Shown here: positions 26,278-37,299 of the stretch, one piece after another
Numbering within the stretch: the first letter of the stretch is position 1
How the letters are laid out: each line of letters begins with the position of its first letter
Source of the DNA: MED-G105 sp050331095
GTDB taxonomy: Bacteria > Pseudomonadota > Alphaproteobacteria > Caulobacterales > Parvularculaceae
Length of the DNA: 64,000 nucleotides
NCBI GenBank assembly: GCA_050331095.1
Contig: JBHJHE010000005.1
Span: forward strand, 71,876 to 135,875
Direction: 5' to 3'
The notes under the pieces: generated by a model
The model's input: the letters and a program-made list of their open reading frames with translations, nothing else
Told to the model about the DNA's origin: nothing
Databases searched by the model: none
Program-made: the position numbers and the translations under genes

Positions 26278-29102
26278 TGGCCAAGCCGTCGCAGCAGGAT
26301 CGGCGTGTGCACCTGATCCGACTTGTAGTTCCCGGTGAGCGCCACCATGACGATGTTGACGCCCGCGCGCAGGGCGTACTCGCGCGCGCGCGGTCCGCCC
26401 GCAGGGTTCGGCAGAACCGGTCTGCCAAATGCGTCCGCGGCCCAGGCGCCGGCCCAGTCGCGCCCGCCGATGATCAGCGGGGTGACGGCGTCGTTGGCGT
26501 CGCCGCCCGCTTGCACCCAGATGGCGCCGCCGGCGCCGTAGCCGGGCGCGCGGCCCGGCAAGTCCGCCAACAGATAAAACGAGCGCTTCAAGACGTGGTC
26601 CTGTGGCAGCGGCCTTAACGGCGGCGCGTCGAGGCGGCGCAGGATCGCGGCCAGCGCGGCGGCCTCCGGCGTCTCGACGCCGGCGAAGGCGCGCTCGCCG
26701 TCGCGGGTGTCGAAAAGAACGAGCCCGCCGTTCCGCATGAATTCCTCGATCCGCGCAAGGCCCTCGGCCGATGGATCGGGCCCGCCCGCGGCCATCGGCC
26801 AATAGATCAGGGGGACGACGGACAATTCGTCGGTTTCGACGTCGACGCCTACGGGCTCGCCGGGTTCGAGCGCCGTGCGTCTTGTTAGTTCGCGGCTCAA
26901 GGCGTCGAGGCCAAGCTTGGAGATGCGGTCGACGCCCGGATCCCCGGTGCGGACGTAGGCGAGGCGGGTCTCCAGCGCCGCGGCGCGGGCGAACGCCGTC
27001 ACCGGCGGATCGAGCGGCGTTGTTTGCGCTTCTACGTCGGCCGCCCACGCGAGATCCGGCGTCGTTACGATGAAGGTCATCGCGCCGGCCGCCGCCGCGG
27101 TCGCGGCGCGCATGCCGCCGCTGCGCGGTAGGCGTAGGCGTCCGGTGGCGATCAGCGTACCGACGGCGTCGATGAGTAACAGGAGCGCGGCGGCTAGTAA
27201 CAATGGCCGTGCGAGGCGGCGCGGCGGCGCGCCGGCGTAGGGCGCGCTTTCTGCGAGCGCCGGCGCGCGCTCGAGGGCGTCAACGTCGGCGAAGGCGTTG
27301 ACCGCGAACGGCGCGCCGGCGGGACCGTAAAGGCCCGGCGGCCGGCCGACGGCGGGTCCGGCGTCAAGCGCCTCGAGGCTCGCAGCGGCGACGCTCGGGC
27401 CCGGCGCGCGCAAGGCCCCGAAGCCGTCGAGCGCGCGCAACGGCGCATGGCGCGTCGCCGCGTCGCCTTCGTTCGGGTCGACCCGGGCGCTCGTCGTGGC
27501 GAGGAAAGACAGTCGACGGAGCATTTCCGGAAAAGCCGAGGAGAGCGGCAGATCGGACCAGTCGGACGTCGCCGTGACATGGAAGAGCGCAACGGCGCCG
27601 GCCCCGCGCGCCGCGCCGGTGACGAGGGGCGTCCCGTCGGCGAGGCTCGCCCAGGTGCGCGCGCTCGTCTCGCCGCCAGGCTGGGCGAGCACCTGGCGAC
27701 GCACGACGACGTCGCCAGGGGTCGCCATGCCGGCGAACGGTCCGTTGGCGGAGAAGGCGCCGAGGCGCTGCGGCGTCTCCCACGTGAGGGCCCCGCCAAA
27801 GGCGCGGCCGCCGCCGCGCAGAGGCGTCGGCAACAAAGGCGTGTCCGCACCGTCGGTCGCGGCGCGCGGCGCGCCGGCGCGGCCGCGGGGGCCGAAATCG
27901 TTGGCCGCGTCGGCCAGCGTCTCGCCGGCGAAGCGTATGAGGACGCCGCCCTTGTCGACCCACTCGCCGAGCGCCGCGGCGTCCGGTCCGCGCAGGCGGC
28001 CGACATCGTCGAGCACGATGACGTTCGCCGCGGAGCGCGCAAGCTCGTCGACGCCTCCGTCGATGAACGCGGCGTACGGATCGAGCGCCGTGCGGATGTA
28101 GTAGGCCCCGGACAATAGTCCCTCCGCGCCGGCGTCGGCGGCGAGGCCGACGAGCGCGCGCCGCCGCCGCCCGTCGATGAGGCGAACGGCGCCGGCGCTG
28201 GCGACACCTTCGAGGCGCGCGAGGCCCACATCGTTGCGAAGGGCGAGGGGGAGATCGAGTTCGATGTCGAGCGCGTCGGCGTTGTTTTCGGCGGCGGCTT
28301 CGCTGCGGGCGAGCTCGCGGCCGTCCCGCGCGCGGGCGACGAGGCGCGCCCGCCAGGGGCCGTCGCCGCCGATGCGCCGGACACGGAACGTCCGCGCCCC
28401 GCTCGCCGCATCGGCGTCGCCGATGGTGAGGACGCCGCGTGGGTTGTCGAACGCGGTCAACGCGCCTTCGGCGCGCAGGAGGTCGGCGAAATCGTCCGCG
28501 CCCTCGTGACGCAAGCCGTCGCGCAGCCAGCGCACGTCGTAGGGTCCGTCGTCGAGCGAAGCGGCCCGCAGGACTTCGGCGGCGGCGGCGTAGTCGGGAG
28601 CGAGGGGCGTCGGGTCGAGGGCGCCGGCGGTCGCCTCAAGCTCGCTCGGCGTCAGGAGTTCGGAGAGCGCGCCGTCGTCGCCGGCCGCGCGCGGCGCCGT
28701 TGTCAGGATGCGCGTCGAGAGGACTTCCGCGCGCGCGGTTTCGGCGGCCGCGGCGAGGGCGTTCCGGCGCAGGCGCCAGTCCGCCGCCGCGGCCCAGCTA
28801 TCGTCGACGACGAGAAGCAAAGGCCGGCCGAGGCCGCTTTCGGCCGGCGCGCCGAGGATCGGGCCCGCGAGCCCGACGATGGCGAGCGCGGCGACGAGCG
28901 CGCGCAGGAGCAACAGGAGCCACGGGGTCTTCGCCGGCGCGCGGCGCGCGTCCGCGAGCGAGGCCAGGATCGCGAAAGGCGGAAACGCCTCGCGCCGCGG
29001 CGGCGGCGGCGTCAGGCGCATCAAAAGCCAGATCGCCGGCAGGGCGGCGAGAGCGATCAGGAGATGTGGCGCGGCGAAACTCAAACTGCCGATGGCGGGC
29101 AC
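26274..29102 (-). CDS. BatA-domain and DUF4159 membrane protein
   Basis: A 942-residue protein. The N-terminal aerotolerance-regulator (BatA) domain has two membrane helices and the motif FAAPHLLIALAALPAIWLLMRLTPP. A long extracytoplasmic region, a middle helix pair (LLLAAALLLLIDAVGTLI) and a C-terminal DUF4159 domain (LAYVRTGDPGVDRISKLGLDALSRELTRRTAL, VPLIYWPMA, FDTRDGE, MVALTGNYKSDQVHTPILLRRLG) follow. It sits between DUF58 and the protein at 24157, overlapping the latter. DUF4159 proteins accompany MoxR operons in many alphaproteobacteria. Confidence 0.88.
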   Translation of the reverse strand: MPAIGSLSFAAPHLLIALAALPAIWLLMRLTPPPPRREAFPPFAILASLADARRAPAKTPWLLLLLRALVAALAIVGLAGPILGAPAESGLGRPLLLVVDDSWAAAADWRLRRNALAAAAETARAEVLSTRILTTAPRAAGDDGALSELLTPSELEATAGALDPTPLAPDYAAAAEVLRAASLDDGPYDVRWLRDGLRHEGADDFADLLRAEGALTAFDNPRGVLTIGDADAASGARTFRVRRIGGDGPWRARLVARARDGRELARSEAAAENNADALDIELDLPLALRNDVGLARLEGVASAGAVRLIDGRRRRALVGLAADAGAEGLLSGAYYIRTALDPYAAFIDGGVDELARSAANVIVLDDVGRLRGPDAAALGEWVDKGGVLIRFAGETLADAANDFGPRGRAGAPRAATDGADTPLLPTPLRGGGRAFGGALTWETPQRLGAFSANGPFAGMATPGDVVVRRQVLAQPGGETSARTWASLADGTPLVTGAARGAGAVALFHVTATSDWSDLPLSSAFPEMLRRLSFLATTSARVDPNEGDAATRHAPLRALDGFGALRAPGPSVAAASLEALDAGPAVGRPPGLYGPAGAPFAVNAFADVDALERAPALAESAPYAGAPPRRLARPLLLAAALLLLIDAVGTLIATGRLRLPRSGGMRAATAAAAGAMTFIVTTPDLAWAADVEAQTTPLDPPVTAFARAAALETRLAYVRTGDPGVDRISKLGLDALSRELTRRTALEPGEPVGVDVETDELSVVPLIYWPMAAGGPDPSAEGLARIEEFMRNGGLVLFDTRDGERAFAGVETPEAAALAAILRRLDAPPLRPLPQDHVLKRSFYLLADLPGRAPGYGAGGAIWVQAGGDANDAVTPLIIGGRDWAGAWAADAFGRPVLPNPAGGPRAREYALRAGVNIVMVALTGNYKSDQVHTPILLRRLGQ

Positions 29103-29132
29103 GGTGGCGGGGGTCCTTACGAACGGCGCCGG

Positions 29133-30112
29133 TCAGGCGCGTGGGGCGGCGTCGCTCAGGGCGACGTAGAGCGCGAGCAACGTATGGGCGGGCGCGGCGT
29201 CGGTGCGGTGGGCGTGGAACGTCCAGCCGACCTCGCCGGCGAGGTCGCCGAGATTTCGACGCAGGGCGGCGAACCGCGCGCGGTAATCGTCGCCGAGCGA
29301 GCGCGCATCGCCGAACGTCAGGCGGCCAGTGCTCTCCGGATCCTGGAACTCCACAGCGCCGTCGAACGGAAACGTCTCCTCGGCCGGGTCGACGACGTGC
29401 ACGAGGGCGCCCTTGGCGCCGGCGGCCGCGCACCGCCGTGCGGCCTCGGCGATCGGCGCGGCGGCCGCTTCGGCGGCGTCGCCGTAGAAATCGCTGAAGA
29501 GGACGACGCGGGCGCCGGGCCGCAGGGCGTGGGCGCCGGGCGCAGCGGCGACGGCGTCGGCGCTCGGCTTGGCGGCCAGGGCCTCTATGAGGGCGTCGCC
29601 GGCGGCGCTGCCATGGTGGATGCGCGGCGCGCCGAGGAGCCCCACGCGCTCGCCGCCCGCAGCGAGCAGGATCGCGAGCGCGCCAGCGAGCACGTCCGCG
29701 CGCCGGCGCTTCGTCGGCAACTCGCGGGCCGAGGCGTAATCGAGAGAGGCTGAGGCGTCGCGCCAGAGCCAGACGATCGACGCGCTCTCCCACTCGTTCT
29801 GACGGACATAGAGCGGGCCGCTCGAGCGCGCGGACTGGCGCCAGTCTACCGCGGACGCCGGGTCGCCGAAGGCGTAGGGGCGGTGCTGCCAGAACGTCTC
29901 GCTGGGACCGGCGCGTCGGCGGCCGTGGACCCCGGCGGCGACGGCGTGCGCGAGGCGCTTCGCCTCCACCGTCAACGCCGGAAGGCCGGCGGCGGCGGCC
30001 GTCGCGTCGCGGCGCAGGGCGGCGCTGGGATCTTCGTGCGCGCGGCGTCGCCCGCCGACGCTCGACCAGATCCTGCGCCAGCTTGGCCCCCCCGTCGTCG
30101 ACGCTGGCGGGC

Positions 30113-30116
<4 letters not shown>
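29133..30116 (-). CDS. DUF58 domain protein (moxR operon)
   Basis: About 327 residues, cytoplasmic. The DUF58 core is visible as AGPSETFWQHRPYAFGDPASAVDWRQSARSSGPLYVRQNEWE, followed by a VWA-like half (RVVLFSDFYGD, GALVHVVDPAEE). The likely start is a TTG at 30116 overlapping the moxR TGA (TTGA); the longer open frame upstream lies inside moxR and is a shadow. MoxR ATPases and DUF58 proteins act together, probably as a chaperone/insertase pair for VWA-domain or metal-dependent partners. Confidence 0.86.
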
Positions 30117-31144
<1,028 letters not shown>

Positions 31145-31472
31145 GGGATCGTTCCTTACAATACTCGCCCACCGATGCTCGCCTACTGCGCGCGCCGATC
31201 GCGTCTTCGACCCCCGAGCGTGCAACGTAGCACGCGGCGGGGCGCGTCGATCAATGGCCCGTCGCCGGGAGGCGGCGCGCGACGGCCCGTCTCGGCGTGT
31301 TCGGGCGGCGCTCTACCGCATTCCACTTACGAAGGTTTGACCGAAGGTTGCGGTCATCGCGTCTCGGGCCCTTATTGCAGCGTTAAGCGCGCTCTGACAC
31401 AGTCGCTATGGTTGAAAATCGGGGGCGCGAGCTTCGTCGAAGCAGCGCGGCGCAACGCTCAAAGGGGTTTTC
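31145..31472. other. Divergent intergenic region between moxR and sppA
   Basis: Contains a 6-bp inverted repeat GCGTGC–AACGTA–GCACGC at 31218–31235. No small gene or RNA is recognised. AAAGGGG just upstream of 31473 is the sppA ribosome binding site. Promoters for both directions are expected but I cannot assign hexamers with confidence. Confidence 0.5.
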
Positions 31473-33371
31473 GTGGCGGAACAAGACCAGAATTTTAGCG
31501 TTTGGAGCTTTGTGAAGGGCTTCGGCAAGCTCGTGATCGGCTTCCTGTTGGTGCTGCAGGGCATTGTCGGGCTGCTTGTCATGTTGTTTGTAGTCGGATT
31601 GATCATCAGCGTCTCGAGCGGCATCGCCGGCGACGCCGACGGTCCGACGGTGACGGTGCCCAAAGACGTTGCGCTGTGGATTGATCCCGAAGGCGTGCTT
31701 GTGGAGCAGGCCGAGGAGGCCGATCCGCTCGCCTTCGTGCAGAACGCCTATCTTGGGAGCGAACCGGCGCAGATCGAAGTCCACGACCTCGTGCGCGCCA
31801 TCCGTAAAGCCAAGGACGACGAGCGCATCAAAGGCCTTGTCCTTGACCTCGGCGATCTCTTCATCCCGACGTCTTACGCGAGCAAGGTTCATTATCTCGC
31901 CGACGAAATCGACGCGTTCAAAGAAAGCGGCAAGCCGGTCTACGCGATCGGCGACTATTACTCCCAGGAGCACTACCTGCTCGCCTCGCGCGCGGACAAA
32001 GTGTTGCTCCACGACCGCGGCGCGATGTTCATCCTCGGGTACGGCCGTTACGGTGCCTACTACAAGTCGCTTCTGGAAAACGCGCTCGTCACGCCGCACG
32101 TATTCCGTGTGGGGACGTTCAAGTCGGCGGTGGAGCCGATTATCCGCGATGATATGTCGGAGGAAGCCAAGGAGGCGAACCGGGAGTATCTCGGCGCTCT
32201 TTGGACGGACTACGCGGCCTCGATCGAGGCTGCGCGCGAGATGCCGTCGGGCTCGATCGACGCATTCGTCAACGGGGTCAACGACCGCCTGCGCGACGCG
32301 AACGGCGACCTCGCCCGCGCAGCGCTTGACGGCGGCTTCGTTGACGAACTCGCCTCGCAGGCGAAACAGGTCGAGGCGCTGAAGCAGGCGTTCGGCGCCG
32401 ACAAGTCCGGTCAGTCGTTCAAGAACGTGCGCTTCGGACGCTACCTGGCGAGCCTTGGCGGCGTCGTCGACGACGCCGACCCGGACGTCGCGATCGTCAC
32501 CGTCGCCGGCACGATCGTCGAAGGCGAAGCGCCAGCGGGCGTCGCGGCGGGCGGCGATACGATCGCCAAGCTCCTGCGCAAGGCGCGTGAGGACGAGGAA
32601 GTCAAAGCCGTCGTCCTGCGCGTCGACAGTCCGGGCGGCAGCGCATTCGCTTCCGCGGTCATCAGCGATGAAGTCAAAGCGCTGCGCGACGCGGGCAAGC
32701 CGGTCGTCGCTTCGATGGGGTCGCTCGCAGCTTCGGGCGGCTACTGGGTCTCGGCGGGCGCTGACGAAATCTGGGCCGCGCCGACGACGATCACCGGCTC
32801 AATCGGCATTTTCGGCGTGCTCTTCACGTACGAAGACCTCGCCGCGCGCGTCGGCGTTAATGTGGACGGGGTCGGCACCACGGCGCTGACGAGCATCTAC
32901 GGCGCCGGCCTTGGTCCGCTTGAGGACAATATCGCCGACATTCTCCAGCAATCGATCGAGCACGGCTATCAGGACTTCCTGTCCGTGGTGGCGAGCGGTC
33001 GCGGGCTTGATCGCGACTATGTCGATAGCATCGGCCAGGGACGCGTGTGGATCGGGGACAAGGCGACGGAGTTGCGCCTCGTCGACAATATCGGGTCCAT
33101 CGACGACGCCGTCGAAGCCGCGGCCCGCCTCGCCAATCTCGAGAAATACGATCGTATCGAGATGATCGAAGAGCTGACGCCCTTCGAGCGGCTCGTTGCG
33201 TCCATCGGCGTCGATGCGATGGAGCGGTTCGGCCTGACGCGCCGCGCCGGCGGTCCCGGCGAGGAGCTGATCGCAAAATGGACGGCGGAAGCCGCCCGCG
33301 CCGCGGAGCGCCTCGGCGAGTTCAATGATCCAAACGCCGCCTATGCGCGGTGCCTCGCCTGCGCCGAATAA
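31473..33371 (+). CDS. sppA: Signal peptide peptidase SppA, 67-kDa type
   Basis: Inner-membrane serine protease of 632 residues that degrades cleaved signal peptides. One N-terminal helix (KLVIGFLLVLQGIVGLLVMLF) anchors it, and two tandem ClpP-like domains face the periplasm. The catalytic lysine is in GTFKSAVEP (about residue 217) and the nucleophile serine in SMGSLAASGGYW (about 417), the correct Lys/Ser split for the long form. It starts at GTG 31473. A strong hairpin (33382–33416) lies 10 bp after the stop. Confidence 0.95.
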   Translation: MAEQDQNFSVWSFVKGFGKLVIGFLLVLQGIVGLLVMLFVVGLIISVSSGIAGDADGPTVTVPKDVALWIDPEGVLVEQAEEADPLAFVQNAYLGSEPAQIEVHDLVRAIRKAKDDERIKGLVLDLGDLFIPTSYASKVHYLADEIDAFKESGKPVYAIGDYYSQEHYLLASRADKVLLHDRGAMFILGYGRYGAYYKSLLENALVTPHVFRVGTFKSAVEPIIRDDMSEEAKEANREYLGALWTDYAASIEAAREMPSGSIDAFVNGVNDRLRDANGDLARAALDGGFVDELASQAKQVEALKQAFGADKSGQSFKNVRFGRYLASLGGVVDDADPDVAIVTVAGTIVEGEAPAGVAAGGDTIAKLLRKAREDEEVKAVVLRVDSPGGSAFASAVISDEVKALRDAGKPVVASMGSLAASGGYWVSAGADEIWAAPTTITGSIGIFGVLFTYEDLAARVGVNVDGVGTTALTSIYGAGLGPLEDNIADILQQSIEHGYQDFLSVVASGRGLDRDYVDSIGQGRVWIGDKATELRLVDNIGSIDDAVEAAARLANLEKYDRIEMIEELTPFERLVASIGVDAMERFGLTRRAGGPGEELIAKWTAEAARAAERLGEFNDPNAAYARCLACAE

Positions 33372-33381
33372 GCCATCGGCA

Positions 33382-33416
33382 GGCCGGACCCGCGGCCAGC
33401 CCGCGTCGGTCCGGCC
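33382..33416 (+). terminator. GC-rich hairpin after sppA (terminator-like, no T-run)
   Basis: GGCCGGACC at 33382–33390 pairs with GGTCCGGCC at 33408–33416, with inner complementarity CGCGG/CCGCG. It has no following T-tract, so intrinsic termination is uncertain; it may protect the sppA mRNA 3' end. Confidence 0.5.
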
Positions 33417-33492
33417 GCGCGTCGTTTGCGCGCCGGCCTTCTATTCGTTGTGCGCTCAACGAACGGCGGGTCGGCCCGCCTTCGTCCCTGCG

Positions 33493-34092
33493 ATGACGGA
33501 TCTTGTTCGTTATGCCGCCGCCCTCGACGGCGTCGCAGGCGGCGGACTGCCTCCGGTGGAGGCCTGGGACCCGCCGTTTTGCGGCGACAGCGGCGTTGTC
33601 ATCCGGCGCGACGGCGTCTGGGTCCACGATGGAACTCCCATCGCGCGCGCCGCCCTCGTTCGCCTCTTTTCAACCGTCCTACGCCGCGACGGGGACGACT
33701 ATTTTCTGGTCACGCCGGCCGAAAAGGTCAGCGTACAGGTCGAAGACGCGCCGTTCCTCGCCGTACTCCTGGAGGCGGACGGCGACGGGCGCGGGCAGAC
33801 GTTGACCTTCGTCACCAATGTCGGCGATCGCGTCGTCGTCGACGCCGATCACGCGCTTACGTATCGCGACGCGCCCGTCGGGCTGGCGACGGACGGCCGC
33901 GCGCCCTATCTGCATGTCCGTCGCGGGCTGGAGGCGCGCGTCGCGCGGGCGGCCTATTACGACCTCGTCGAGCGCGGAGAACTGGCGCCCACCGGCGACG
34001 GGGGAGCCGACGACGCGCCGTGTTTCGGCGTTTGGTCGCGCGGGATCTTTTTCCCGTTCGCAACGGCCGACGAAGTGTTCCCGGACGCCTAG
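33493..34092 (+). CDS. DUF1285 domain protein
   Basis: A 199-residue cytoplasmic protein. LPPVEAWDPPFCGDSGVVIRRDGVWVHDGTPIARAALVRLFSTVLRRD is the diagnostic DUF1285 opening, followed by YFLVTPAEKVSVQVEDAPFLA and LTFVTNVGDRVVVDADH. The C-terminus has YYDLVERGELA and FGVWSRGIFFPFA. ATG 33493 opens the domain. It ends at TAG. It is followed after 105 bp by the Nudix gene, an association common in alphaproteobacteria, often with cca next, as here. Function unknown. Confidence 0.88.
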   Translation: MTDLVRYAAALDGVAGGGLPPVEAWDPPFCGDSGVVIRRDGVWVHDGTPIARAALVRLFSTVLRRDGDDYFLVTPAEKVSVQVEDAPFLAVLLEADGDGRGQTLTFVTNVGDRVVVDADHALTYRDAPVGLATDGRAPYLHVRRGLEARVARAAYYDLVERGELAPTGDGGADDAPCFGVWSRGIFFPFATADEVFPDA

Positions 34093-34197
34093 CGCAGCGC
34101 GCGAACGGGGTTAACGCGAAAGTAAATCGCTGACGCGTTGAACGCGCATAAGCGCCTTCGTCGGGCGAGGCGCCGTGGGTCAGGTCGAGGTGTTCGA

Positions 34198-34866
34198 ATG
34201 TTGAGTTCTGATGTCGGATCGTTGCGCGCCGCGCTTGCTCAATCGCTGGCGCCGGAGGCGGCGCGGCGGCCGCGGGCGCTTTTTGAGGAAATGAACCCGC
34301 ATCTCGTGGGCGACGCGCGTTTCGAAAAGCGGTGGACGGCGACGCGCCGCGAGGCGGCGGTGCTTGTCGCGATCCTGGAGCGCGGCCTGTCCGGCGCCGG
34401 TTCGCCGTCGGTCCTTCTGACCGTGCGCGCCCACGACATGCCCTCGCACGCCGGCCAGGTGAGTTTCCCCGGCGGCCGCATCGAGCCCGACGATAGCGGG
34501 CCCGTCGACGCGGCCCTGCGCGAGGCGCGCGAGGAGACGGGGCTCGCGCCTGACCGGGTCGACGTCGTCGGCGCGCTCGGCGTCCATATGGGCGGGCGCG
34601 GGTTCGCGGTGACGCCCGTGGTCGGTTTGGTCGAGGATCCGGGCGACCTAAGGGCCTGCCCGCGCGAGGTCGCTGAGATTTTCGAGGCGCCCGTCGATTT
34701 TCTCTTTGATCTGAAGAACCACCGCGCCGAGCGTCGTGCGCACCAGGGCGTCGACTACAATGTGTGCGCCGCGCCCTACGGCGACTATGACATCTGGGGG
34801 CTGACGGCCGGCATTCTGAAGTCCCTTGTTGAAACCCTGGAGGAGGCGGCCGAGCCCGCCTTATGA
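34198..34866 (+). CDS. Nudix hydrolase, CoA-diphosphatase (NudL-like)
   Basis: Has 222 residues. The Nudix box GxxxxxExxxxxREUxEExGU is present as GRIEPDD…ALREAREETGL near residue 100, immediately after the CoA-type motif SHAGQVSFPGG. EIFEAPVDFLFDLKNH and the aromatic GDYDIWGLTAGIL end match YeaB/NudL proteins that hydrolyse CoA and its derivatives. The stop overlaps the cca start (ATGA), so they form an operon. Confidence 0.9.
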   Translation: MLSSDVGSLRAALAQSLAPEAARRPRALFEEMNPHLVGDARFEKRWTATRREAAVLVAILERGLSGAGSPSVLLTVRAHDMPSHAGQVSFPGGRIEPDDSGPVDAALREAREETGLAPDRVDVVGALGVHMGGRGFAVTPVVGLVEDPGDLRACPREVAEIFEAPVDFLFDLKNHRAERRAHQGVDYNVCAAPYGDYDIWGLTAGILKSLVETLEEAAEPAL

Positions 34867-36083
34867 GCGCCGAAGCGCTTCGACCGCTGCGCCCTGCGGA
34901 CGCGGCGCGCTTCGCGTGGATCGACGACGCTCCCATTCGCCGCATCGTCGACGCCCTTCTCGCCGCCCGACCCGCCTCGGCGCGCTTCGTCGGCGGGTGC
35001 GTGCGCGACGGGCTTCTCGGAGCGTCGGCGAACGACGTCGATCTGGCGACGCAGTTAAGGCCTGAGGACGCGGTGCGCGCCCTGGAGGCTGCCAGCGTGC
35101 GCGTCGCGCCAACGGGGTTCGAGCACGGCACGGTGACCGCTGTCGCCCACGCGGACGGGAGGCGCGCGGTCGTTGAGGTCACGAGCCTGCGCGCCGATGT
35201 CGCTACCGACGGGCGGCGCGCCGTCGTCGCCTTCACGGACGATTGGGCGCGCGACGCGTCACGTCGCGATTTCACGATCAACGCGCTTTATCTGACCCCG
35301 GATCGGCGGGTTTTCGACCCCACGGGCGGGCTTGTCGATCTCGCCGCCGGCCGCGTGCGGTTCATCGGCGCGCCCGCGGCGCGCCTGCGCGAAGACTATC
35401 TCCGTATCTTGCGTTTTTTCCGCTTTTCCGCGCGCTTCGCCCGTGGGGCCTTCGACCAGGAGGGCCTCGCGGCGTGCGCCGCCGCCGTCGACGGCCGTGC
35501 GCGCCTGTCGAAAGAACGCATCGGGCAGGAGTTCGGCGCGATCCTCGCCCACGCCACGGCGCCTCGCGCCGTTGAGGCCATGGCCGAGACGGGCGCGCTC
35601 GCCGCCTTATGGTCGACCCCGGCGGATCTTCAGGCGCTCCGCCGGCTCAAGGCCGCGGCGCCTGACGCTGACGCGCCCGCCGGGCTCGCGGCGCTTTTGG
35701 GCGCCGCAGGCGACGGGCTCATGGGCGACCAGCGCCTATAGCGCGCCGAGGAAACCCGGCGCGCCGCCATCGCCGAGGCCGTTGCGCGCATTCCGACGCT
35801 CACTGACGACCGTGCGGCGCGCGCGCTGGTCTACGACGTTGGGACCGAAGCCAAGGGCGACGGCGCCCGGATCGTTAGGGACGCGCGCTGGGCCGCCTTC
35901 GCCGACGCGGCTGCGCCCCCGACGTTTCCGCTCCGCGGCAAGGACGCGATCGCGCTCGGCGCCGCGCCGGGGCCCCGCCTCGGCGAGAGCCTCGCCGAGG
36001 CGGAGCGCCGCTGGATCGCAGAGGATTTTCCAAGCGAGGAGCGAGCGCTTGAGATTTTGACTGACATTCTGTCTAACGATTAA
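34863..36083 (+). pseudogene. cca: CCA tRNA nucleotidyltransferase interrupted by an in-frame TAG
   Basis: Adds or repairs the 3' CCA end of tRNAs. The N-terminal half is complete: FVGGCVRDGLLG, NDVDLATQL with the catalytic DxD, RDFTINALYL, and the EDYLRILRFFRFSARFA brace. After GLMGDQRL there is TAG at 35739–35741 (codon 293). The frame then continues as RAEETRRAAIAEAV, ARALVYDVGTEAKGD and EAERRWIAEDFPSEERALEILT to TAA at 36083. That gives 406 residues, normal for the family. Serine would fit the TAG position in the usual RLSxAEE context. Its last 11 bp overlap the convergent S41 gene. cca is close to essential in most bacteria, so true loss would be surprising. Confidence 0.9.
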
Positions 36084-37299
36084 GTTCCAAAAGATAGGCG
36101 AGCGCCGCGTCCGTCGCCGGGTCGGCGCCGTCGGCGGTCATGTCGGCGCGCTGCAATGGTTCGTCGGCGACGTAATCCTCCCGAGGGGTTCCGTCGACAT
36201 GAAAGAGCGCTTCGCCGCCGAACGAGATGTCGATCGCGGCGGTCTCCATGTCGAAGTTCCAGAGGCCGCCGAGGAGATCGCCCATGTTCGAGCCGATCGT
36301 GCGCGCGCCGGCGGCGTGTAGGCCGACCACGAGCCCTTCGCCCATACTCCCCGTCCAGCGCCCGTGGAGAACGACGACCGGTCCGCGGAAGCGCGGCGCA
36401 CGGGGCAGGGCGTATTCGACGAAACGGCGCGGCACGCCGGTTTCCCGTTCGACGGCCGGGATCTCGTGAACTTGATAGGCCTGCGGATGGTCGACGAAAT
36501 GGCCGATGACGGCGCGGGCGACGTCGGTGTTGCCGCCGCCTGGCGTGTCGCGCATATCGAGGACGAACGCAGCGGCGTCGGCCGCGTCGACGATCGCCGC
36601 GTCGAACGCCGCGATCGTCTCGTCCTTGCCGAGAGAATTGTTGAACCGAACGATTGCGACCTCGCCGATCCGTGAGGCGTCAAGCGGCGGGCGGGGTTCG
36701 TCAAGCCGGTCATAGGTCGCCGGCAGCTTGCGCGCCGCCGGGCCGTCGGGCGTCTCGAACTCGATCCGCCGTGGCTGACCGCGCCGCCCGCTGACGGCGA
36801 TCGTTGCGCCGTAGCTCAGTTGCGCGTCGTCCGGCGACGGCAGAACGTCGCCGAAGACCGCGCGCGCGGCGGCGTCGATCGGCGCGCCGTCGACGGCTAC
36901 GACGCGCCAGCCGGGCCGGACGCCCGCCAGCGCGGCGGCCGCGTCGCGTTTGACGTCCGTTACGACGTAGGCGCCGTCGGCGAAGGCGACGTCCATGTCG
37001 GCGCCGCTCATCACGATCGAAAAATCGTCCGCATCAAGCGGTCCGACGACGAAGTGCGGGTCGACGAACGCAAGGCCCGTCTGGTGGAGGACCTGGCGGA
37101 ACGCGGCCTCGTCCGGCGCGCCGAGCGCCGCAAGCTTCGATCGCGCGAGTTGGCCGCGCGCGTCGCCGCGGTCGAGATAGGCGTAGTTATCAAGAACGAT
37201 CGCCTCGAATTCGGCCCACGCGGCCGCGTTGTCGAACGCACGCGGCGCATCGGCCGGCGCGCACGCCGCGAGCGCGAGTGCGATCGCAGGCCGCTTCAT
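36073..37299 (-). CDS. S41 family peptidase lipoprotein
   Basis: The 408-residue protein begins with a lipoprotein signal (IALALAACAPAD, lipobox LAAC), so it is probably anchored to an envelope membrane. A PDZ-like region (LAGVRPGWRVVAVDG) precedes the C-terminal-processing-protease fold. There, FVLDMRDTPGGGNTDVARA and the nucleophile serine in GRWTGSMGEGLVVGL (near residue 315) are visible. Its ATG overlaps the amidohydrolase stop by 4 nt. It ends at TAG, overlapping the cca 3' end. It probably trims peptides in the envelope. Confidence 0.85.
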   Translation of the reverse strand: MKRPAIALALAACAPADAPRAFDNAAAWAEFEAIVLDNYAYLDRGDARGQLARSKLAALGAPDEAAFRQVLHQTGLAFVDPHFVVGPLDADDFSIVMSGADMDVAFADGAYVVTDVKRDAAAALAGVRPGWRVVAVDGAPIDAAARAVFGDVLPSPDDAQLSYGATIAVSGRRGQPRRIEFETPDGPAARKLPATYDRLDEPRPPLDASRIGEVAIVRFNNSLGKDETIAAFDAAIVDAADAAAFVLDMRDTPGGGNTDVARAVIGHFVDHPQAYQVHEIPAVERETGVPRRFVEYALPRAPRFRGPVVVLHGRWTGSMGEGLVVGLHAAGARTIGSNMGDLLGGLWNFDMETAAIDISFGGEALFHVDGTPREDYVADEPLQRADMTADGADPATDAALAYLLELNR

